18,230 nt of DNA. It comes from Euryarchaeota archaeon UBA52. GTDB lineage: Archaea; Thermoplasmatota; Poseidoniia; Poseidoniales; Thalassarchaeaceae. Numbering within the stretch: position 1 is the stretch's first letter; every line of letters starts with the position of its first letter. The stretch spans positions 1 to 18,230 of the forward strand of contig DAVB01000065.1 of assembly GCA_002505455.1 (NCBI GenBank), in the 5' to 3' direction. The translations under genes and the position numbers were made by a program. Below the pieces are notes generated by a model. It searched no databases. It was not told the DNA's origin and was given only the letters and a program-made list of their open reading frames with translations. Below are positions 12,933-18,230 of the stretch, piece by piece.

Positions 12933-13907
12933 ATGGCTATGGCGAGTATCGACGACCTGGAAATCACAAGAATTCTGACGGACAGCGATCTCGATGGTGT
13001 CCTTTCCGGGGCGATTTTGCTCAGAAGGTGGCCTGAGGCAGAAGTTGTATTCGGACACCCCGGGGCCCTGAAAAACGGACTTTATGATGATTTGATCGAC
13101 AACCAAACTGCGATCTGTGACCTTCCCTACCATCCAAAATGTGGTTTGTCCATAGATCATCATCTGTCAAATAAACCGGAGTCTGAAAGTGAGGTGCGGG
13201 TCTGGGAAGCGGCACCCTCAGCAGCCAGAGTCGCGGCGAATCTTCTAGGCCATCTCATCGATCTAGGGGATCTCTCAGAAGCATTGGAGTGGACTGATCG
13301 CCTAGATGGTGGAAAGGTGACTAGAGAACAATACCTCTCAGAAGAGCCGATGGTATGGATCGGGCGGTCGATAGGCGTCGGAGATGAAATTGCAAGAACT
13401 GTCATGCGGCTCTTTTCCTCAGGACTTTCACCGCATGAGATATCGGAAACAGATGTTGTGAAAGGGGCCATCGCTCATAGAAAAAAAGAGAGTGCCATAT
13501 TGAAGTTAGAAATCGAAGAACGTTTGGAAATTGTTGATCGTTTGGCTATTGTTCGGATGCATGGTTTGGGGATGCGGTCGAATGGGTATGCTGTGACAGC
13601 CTATGCAGGGGATGCATGTGATGCCTGTTTGATAACTCACGGGGATCTCGGGGTTTCCTTCGGAGAGGAAGACGGCTATCCTGTTTCGGCTTCATTCTAC
13701 ACGAATTCTTTCCTGCATAAAGAAGGGGGGATTTTTGATCTGACTGCTCTTGCAACAAGATTTGATCCTGATGGAGGCGGCCACAGAGATGCATGCGGAT
13801 GTCGTATCAAACCGTTAAATGAGTCTGCTATCATGGAGAGGGATGTCGTCGAAGAAGATATCGATTTGAACATCAAGGAATGGATTGAAATCTGGTCATC
13901 AAGATAG
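12933..13907 (+). CDS. DHH/DHHA1-family phosphoesterase
   Basis: About 324 residues. The DHH domain is marked by TDSDLDGVLSG at residues 16-26 (motif I), ICDLPYH (about 61-67) and the name-giving DHH at 75-77 in SIDHHLS. The C-terminal DHHA1 motif GGGHRDACGC lies at about 281-290. All metal- and substrate-binding signatures are intact, so it is probably an active manganese-dependent phosphodiesterase or exonuclease. The family includes RecJ-like nucleases, nanoRNase/oligoribonuclease (NrnA) and cyclic-dinucleotide phosphodiesterases; no CBS, DRTGG or transmembrane part is present, so NrnA-like or archaeal RecJ-like activity is likelier. Starts at 12921 (GTG), 12933 and 12939 are all possible. 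The solenoid-PIN gene follows after about 90 bases on the same strand. Confidence 0.85.
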   Translation: MAMASIDDLEITRILTDSDLDGVLSGAILLRRWPEAEVVFGHPGALKNGLYDDLIDNQTAICDLPYHPKCGLSIDHHLSNKPESESEVRVWEAAPSAARVAANLLGHLIDLGDLSEALEWTDRLDGGKVTREQYLSEEPMVWIGRSIGVGDEIARTVMRLFSSGLSPHEISETDVVKGAIAHRKKESAILKLEIEERLEIVDRLAIVRMHGLGMRSNGYAVTAYAGDACDACLITHGDLGVSFGEEDGYPVSASFYTNSFLHKEGGIFDLTALATRFDPDGGGHRDACGCRIKPLNESAIMERDVVEEDIDLNIKEWIEIWSSR

Positions 13908-13995
13908 TACATCATTCGCAGTGAGAGTTGACTGGCGTTAGACGATGCGTTGATGTAGGCACCCTCACGGCAAATGGGTATCGGAGCATCACACC

Positions 13996-16900
13996 ATGGA
14001 GAATCAACTTCTGGAATGTCTCGAAGCAATGTCTGCTGCAGGGGATGACGAGCGAGCACGTTTGAGACGTGTTACTCGGAATATCGGATATGATGAGCTC
14101 TCAAGATCCTGGAAGGGGCTGGCTAGGATTGCTGTATCCAAAATGGGTCCGAAAGGTGCAGAAGATGGTGGAGTCTCGAGCAGGCCTGTTCGTCGAAGTG
14201 GCAGAAGAGTCGCTCGCGGGAAGATGGGGCGCAGTCCGGTTGATGATGTAATAGCCAATACAGAAGAGGGGAATGCAGGCTATCAGCTGTGTCGAATGCT
14301 CTTAATTTCAAACAAAGATTCGGATGCTGCTACCCCTGAGATTGAGTCGGTCAGGAGTGAATGCGAGAAGGGGCTTCATCCCGTTTGGGAACGCCTTGCT
14401 CGTGAGGCGCCAATATTTGCCGAATTAAGCAGATTTCCCGTTAAAGAGCGGTCGAAGAATTTTGGAGACGTCAATTTGTGGTCAGAATCGGCAAAATTCG
14501 ACCCGATTAACCACAAAGAAGTTGCTTCTTGGTTGAGTATAGAGCCCCCGTTCCCTTTGACGAGCGCTCAAAGGAGAGCACTCAATGCTCTCAGAAAGGA
14601 ATACTCTTCGAAAGTCTTCGTAAAAAGAGTCAGGGAGCAGCTTACTAATATCGGGGAAGGAGGGGAATTGGAAAATTTCCTCTACGGCATAATCGGATCT
14701 TCGATAGGGGATAATGTAGTGGAACGCCTTGAAGATGCTGCCAAGAATAACGGTATCAAAGAAGTGGCTAAGATGCACCTTGCCCTCAACAAATTAAGAT
14801 GCGGAGAAGCATCGAACGAAGCGTCGAACTGGATAGGGAAGAAGGAAGATGATCCTCTGACCTCTTCGATAGTTCTTGAGGCTTGGAAGCATATCGATTT
14901 AGAAGAGATTGATTTGGATATGGGGGAGCTTCTGTCCGGAGCGGCCCTGCTGGACCTGCATGGAGTGGCGTGGCCTGCTGAACTTTCATCTAAGATTGTG
15001 AGCTTGCTGATTAAGAATGAGGATTATGAGGAGGCTGCTAAAATACTGGTTGAAAGAACTGTTGACGCAAGGGAATGTCTCGTTCTTGGGACCAGCATAC
15101 CGCTCGAGAATGAATCTCTCCGATCGGTGATAGACGATTCAGTCGAGCGTTTGGATTCTGACGTGCTAAAAGAAATACTCAGAGATGAGGCATTGCCTAT
15201 ACGTGTAAAAATACCAGCTTCACGCGTCCTCATTGAAAGGAAAGACGTTGCTTACGACGATACTAATCTTGCAGATGTCTTAACATTAGGATGTGAAATT
15301 GAGTCTCTGGCTAAGATACTGACAGAGAATTCGGAAATGGTATCTCCCTTGAGAGGTTTGCTGGTTTGGCATCTACTTCCCGCGCATCTCGGTATGAGTG
15401 AGCCTGATGAGATCCTGTCGCTGAGAAGGGGATCTCTAACAGCTCTGAAAATAATTGAAGATGAATGCATAAGCGATGTATCGATAGCGCTAATGTCTAT
15501 CATGAATGGTTTCTCAAAGGACTTGACTGTTCTTCACGAGTTACTTGGGAGTAAAGGCGTCATAGAATTGAATCAGACAAGGAGGGCTCTTCTTTCGGAA
15601 GGCTCTGGAATTGTCAAAGAAAGTATCCTTGAACATCTATCGAAATCATCTGAGGCGGCTAGCATGAATGAGATTGAGCGAGGGCTCTTTAGGTCGTTGA
15701 TAACATCGTTGAGATTGAACCGGGCGCGTGTTGACTTGCACATGCAAACCGATGAAAAACGTAAGGCAGCAATATCTTCTCTTTCTTCGATTATGACGGC
15801 GAGGCCTCCTTCGTTAGAGATTCTAATGTCTATCTCAGAAATTGTTGAAGAGCATAGCCTTCCGATTCAAGAGTTGGATAAATGGTATCGAAAATATGCC
15901 CCCGATACAGTCTCCGCCCAAATAGCGCGGGCTGGAATTTGGTTAGGGAAAGGCGATCATAGAAACGCAGGTAGGGCATTCAGAGAGGCTGCAAATCGTT
16001 CAGATAAATTCGAAGCGCGAACTGCATTAAATCGAAAGGCGTTAATCCAGCTCGCTCACGCCAAGGCTTGGAAGGACGCCGTTGATCTAATTGAAAGAAA
16101 CGAGGAGTTGTTAGCTGCGATAACAAACAAATTCCAGCTATTTCTCAGAGTCTGTAATGAATATGAAAGTGGGAATAGGGATACAGCGACCAGTCTTATT
16201 GTAAATTATGTCAAAAATTCAAGCAAAGACATGTCCGATGAAATTTCCAACTTGGGGAGTTATTCTTCCGAATTAGGGCTTCCAAGCGAGCCTTTTGAAG
16301 GGCGGGTTAAGGCAGCGGCCAAACGACTGGAGCGTTCAGGACGTAAGAGAGGAGTTAGTCGAGAAGATGATTGGAAAGAGGCTCTAAATGATGCAAAGAC
16401 AGTAATCGATGTTGATGATATTGCAACTCAGCAGGCAGAGGTGAAGCCTCTTGCAGGGCTGAAAGTTTTCCAGTCTGCAATTAGATCTGGATTGTTCGAT
16501 GATAAGGATGTCAAAACACTCCGTCAGGTGCTGAGAATCAAATTCACGGAGTTGGAAAGCTCGATACCAATAAGAGATAGGAAAATATTCGAAATATCAG
16601 GGTTGAAGCCACTTGTCATTGTTGACACGAATATACTCATACAGGCTTTCAAAGACGAGCTTCTCAACAAAGTCTCGGCTGGTGGTTTCGGGCAGCTTGT
16701 TTGGTCTATGGAACGAGCGTTCCAATGGGAATTACGACGACGCGGTGATGGGGGGGACATCATGCTATACGTCCCATCCGCTGTAAGGGGGGAGTTCACT
16801 AATAGAACTCGAAACGTAAAGTCTGCCAGGAGTTTGTTCGATGGCGAATACCAGGATCAGGTGATGTGGTCGAAAATTGAGGAGGGGGAGTTGAAGGGGA

Positions 16901-17298
16901 TTCGAGAACGTGTTATCGACTTATTCAACACAATTTCTCTTTCCTTTGAAGAGCGTGCGGACTTGAGGGAGGATTTGAACGGTTTCTTGATTAGACATGA
17001 AGGGATATTCGATCGAATAGACCAAAAGAAGCGACTGCGAGATGACGAGCCCGCGAGATCTGTTATCGGTGGGCGTGCTATATACCCTGAAGCAGGCGAT
17101 CTGAAGATAATGCTCGATGCGGGTAGCCTCGCATCTTATACGAGTGCCTCGGCATCTAATCTGAAAAAGATCGGGTCGGTACATGTGGCAACCCGTGATT
17201 CTGACTTCAGGATGATCAGAAGGTCTCTGGAAGAGTCATATGGTTTCAGTGTGGTAAGTGATGCTGGAGAGGTCTCAAAATTGGTGCCTCCTCAGTGA
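13996..17298 (+). CDS. Large helical-repeat protein with C-terminal PIN nuclease domain
   Basis: An 1100-residue protein whose full architecture I do not recognise. A basic linker (about 48-76, with RPVRRSGRRVARGK) follows a short helical start. Residues about 100-870 are almost wholly helical with repeat-like texture. A stretch around 640-720 (IWLGKGDHRNAGRAFREAA, then KAWKDAVDLIERNEE) looks like TPR units; the rest may be degenerate HEAT/TPR solenoid. The C-terminal 230 residues form a PIN domain: LVIVDTNILI (D877), VRGEF (E933), GDLKIMLDAG (D1035, D1041) and TRDSDFRMI (D1068, D1070). The acidic tetrad appears complete, so it may be an active ribonuclease. No signal peptide or membrane helix is present, so it is cytoplasmic. 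It is far longer than stand-alone VapC toxins, and no antitoxin-like small gene lies beside it. It follows the DHH phosphoesterase, and its stop overlaps the convergent methyltransferase. Confidence 0.82.
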   Translation: MENQLLECLEAMSAAGDDERARLRRVTRNIGYDELSRSWKGLARIAVSKMGPKGAEDGGVSSRPVRRSGRRVARGKMGRSPVDDVIANTEEGNAGYQLCRMLLISNKDSDAATPEIESVRSECEKGLHPVWERLAREAPIFAELSRFPVKERSKNFGDVNLWSESAKFDPINHKEVASWLSIEPPFPLTSAQRRALNALRKEYSSKVFVKRVREQLTNIGEGGELENFLYGIIGSSIGDNVVERLEDAAKNNGIKEVAKMHLALNKLRCGEASNEASNWIGKKEDDPLTSSIVLEAWKHIDLEEIDLDMGELLSGAALLDLHGVAWPAELSSKIVSLLIKNEDYEEAAKILVERTVDARECLVLGTSIPLENESLRSVIDDSVERLDSDVLKEILRDEALPIRVKIPASRVLIERKDVAYDDTNLADVLTLGCEIESLAKILTENSEMVSPLRGLLVWHLLPAHLGMSEPDEILSLRRGSLTALKIIEDECISDVSIALMSIMNGFSKDLTVLHELLGSKGVIELNQTRRALLSEGSGIVKESILEHLSKSSEAASMNEIERGLFRSLITSLRLNRARVDLHMQTDEKRKAAISSLSSIMTARPPSLEILMSISEIVEEHSLPIQELDKWYRKYAPDTVSAQIARAGIWLGKGDHRNAGRAFREAANRSDKFEARTALNRKALIQLAHAKAWKDAVDLIERNEELLAAITNKFQLFLRVCNEYESGNRDTATSLIVNYVKNSSKDMSDEISNLGSYSSELGLPSEPFEGRVKAAAKRLERSGRKRGVSREDDWKEALNDAKTVIDVDDIATQQAEVKPLAGLKVFQSAIRSGLFDDKDVKTLRQVLRIKFTELESSIPIRDRKIFEISGLKPLVIVDTNILIQAFKDELLNKVSAGGFGQLVWSMERAFQWELRRRGDGGDIMLYVPSAVRGEFTNRTRNVKSARSLFDGEYQDQVMWSKIEEGELKGIRERVIDLFNTISLSFEERADLREDLNGFLIRHEGIFDRIDQKKRLRDDEPARSVIGGRAIYPEAGDLKIMLDAGSLASYTSASASNLKKIGSVHVATRDSDFRMIRRSLEESYGFSVVSDAGEVSKLVPPQ

Positions 17299-18002
17299 TC
17301 TGTCCTTAACCAAATCGCCCTGTATCTTGTTGTGGAGGGATCATCATCTGGCAGAGTGGCCTTGACCATACTCATTTGGCATAGGGGCCTGCCTATGCTC
17401 TCAATGAACTCCTGTTTAAGAGGCCATGGGGGCCCCTCATGTGCGTCTCCGTCCTCACCGAATCTGCCTATGCAAACCAGATGCCCGCCCTTGGCTACAA
17501 AGTGGGGCAGTTTACTTGCCGCATCGTGTCGTATATTTTCAGGAATCGCTTGTAGAATGTGAACTTCTAAGACCAATTCAAACTCACTCACCCATTCTTC
17601 GGGTGGGTTGAGCAAATCGGCTACCACCCAATTTATATCGGTTCTTTCATGTCTTTTTTTGGCCCACTCAACTGCAGTGGGTGAGAGATCAAATGCGACC
17701 ACGTCCCAGCCGATTTTATCCAAGAAAACAGCATCCTCACCGAGACCGCAGCCCACGACCAATGCTCGGCCAGGAGGTTTACCAATTGCCCAATCGACTA
17801 CAAATGGGTTCGGAGAGCCGTCCGACCACGGTATCCAATTATTATCGCCTTGCGCAGACGAGTACAACTCTTCGAACCAAGAAAGAGGGTTGCTTGTGGA
17901 TGCCGCTGCATCTGACATCTGCTTTACTCTGCTCCTGATGTCTTCCATGTCTCGCTCAAGACATACTGGCTCAAATGTTCTTCCATACCGTAACGCAAAC
18001 AT
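17292..18002 (-). CDS. SAM-dependent class I methyltransferase
   Basis: A 236-residue Rossmann-fold methyltransferase. Motif I is ALVVGCGLGEDAVFL (80-94), with the acidic end of strand 2 in VVAFDLSPTAVEWA (D105). WVVADLL and the EFELVLEVHILQAIP segment give the later motifs. The GEDA form after motif I and the FDLSPTAVEWAKKR helix recall the thiopurine-methyltransferase/TehB-like group, but the acceptor is unknown. The ATG at 18002 is used; an ATG at 17948 (MEDIRSRVKQM) would remove 18 residues and is about equally plausible. It is convergent with the PIN gene (7-base overlap) and divergent from the rhodopsin gene. Confidence 0.85.
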   Translation of the reverse strand: MFALRYGRTFEPVCLERDMEDIRSRVKQMSDAAASTSNPLSWFEELYSSAQGDNNWIPWSDGSPNPFVVDWAIGKPPGRALVVGCGLGEDAVFLDKIGWDVVAFDLSPTAVEWAKKRHERTDINWVVADLLNPPEEWVSEFELVLEVHILQAIPENIRHDAASKLPHFVAKGGHLVCIGRFGEDGDAHEGPPWPLKQEFIESIGRPLCQMSMVKATLPDDDPSTTRYRAIWLRTDH

Positions 18003-18027
18003 CGATTTAGCGATAGAAATCGCAATT

Positions 18028-18046
18028 TGAAACTAAATCTTAAAGA
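18028..18046. promoter_or_regulatory. Shared divergent promoter region, methyltransferase / rhodopsin
   Basis: In the 67-base gap, AATCTTAAAGATG contains the near-palindrome ATCTTAAAGAT, which reads as a TATA-like box in both directions (CTTAAAG on plus, CTTTAAG on minus). On plus it lies 25-35 bases before the rhodopsin ATG, preceded by a BRE-like GAAAC. On minus it lies about 35-40 bases before the methyltransferase ATG. A single element serving both genes is inferred. Confidence 0.35.
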
Positions 18047-18069
18047 TGAAAACATACACACGCAGGTTC

Positions 18070-18230
18070 ATGGAGCTTAAACAACGAATTGACAAAAGAA
18101 AGACTGCGATCTTCGGCGGTTCTATGGCATTGGCTTTGGTAGCACTGCCATCTGTGGCTGCCGAGACTCAGATCCTTGCAGAAAATGACTGGGTGGGAAT
18201 CAGCTTCTGGATAGCAACAGCGATGATGCT
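18070..18230 (+). CDS. Proteorhodopsin-like light-driven pump, 5' part only (cut by window end)
   Basis: The first 53 complete codons of a gene that runs off the window. It has a Sec-type signal peptide: basic start MELKQRIDKRK, hydrophobic core GGSMALALVALPSV and an AA-E cleavage-like site. The next stretch, NDWVGISFWIATAMM, matches the start of helix A in proteorhodopsins (consensus D-VGISFWL--AML). Such pumps bind retinal and export protons in light, and they are known in Marine Group II archaea. The retinal lysine, the Asp pair of helix C and the spectral-tuning residue lie beyond the window, so pump type and colour cannot be read. An AGGT motif just before the ATG may be a ribosome binding site. 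Confidence 0.82.
   Translation, partial: MELKQRIDKRKTAIFGGSMALALVALPSVAAETQILAENDWVGISFWIATAMM

Noticed and set aside
13996..17298. VapBC-type toxin-antitoxin interpretation of the PIN protein
   Set aside because: The protein is many times longer than VapC and no small antitoxin gene lies next to it. The upstream neighbour is a full-length DHH enzyme.

Overview
The window looks like a chromosomal segment of a planktonic marine euryarchaeon, most likely Marine Group II (Candidatus Poseidoniales). Three things point there. The left end carries the archaeal cluster L18e-L13-S9-RNA polymerase subunit N. The middle holds a giant calcium-repeat surface protein. The right edge holds the start of a proteorhodopsin-like gene with a cleavable signal peptide. 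The assignment to Marine Group II is an inference from gene content, not from a database comparison.

Layout. Positions 32-1654 (minus strand) hold a compact informational operon, rpl18e-rpl13-rps9-rpoN, with overlapping or nearly touching genes, followed by tRNA-Pro(GGG) with an encoded CCA. Positions 1762-9747 (minus strand) are one 2661-residue gene. Its product has a signal peptide, about 30 thrombospondin-type-3-like Asp-rich repeats, an embedded cupredoxin-like domain that has lost most copper ligands, a long beta/Ig-like region, one C-terminal membrane segment and a cytoplasmic DUF4129-like tail. It is almost certainly displayed on the cell surface.

Positions 9886-13907 hold short housekeeping and metabolic genes on both strands: a bacterial-type pyruvoyl aspartate decarboxylase (panD), an RlmH-type SPOUT methyltransferase, a coupled pair of unknown genes (a small Trp-rich protein and a five-helix membrane protein), a PduO-type cobalamin adenosyltransferase, a Nudix hydrolase and a DHH/DHHA1 phosphoesterase. 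Positions 13996-17298 hold an 1100-residue protein: a long helical-repeat (TPR/HEAT-like) body ending in a PIN nuclease domain with an intact acidic active site. This is the best candidate for an undescribed system. It is followed convergently by a SAM-dependent methyltransferase (17292-18002), which is divergent from the truncated rhodopsin gene (from 18070).

The genes do not form one pathway. Visible functional links are the translation/transcription operon, cofactor supply (PanD for beta-alanine and CoA, adenosylcobalamin from the PduO enzyme), nucleotide/RNA turnover (Nudix, DHH, PIN) and the photoheterotrophic surface lifestyle implied by the giant protein and rhodopsin. No CRISPR array, insertion sequence, rRNA or integration site was seen. 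All gaps between genes are under 150 bases.
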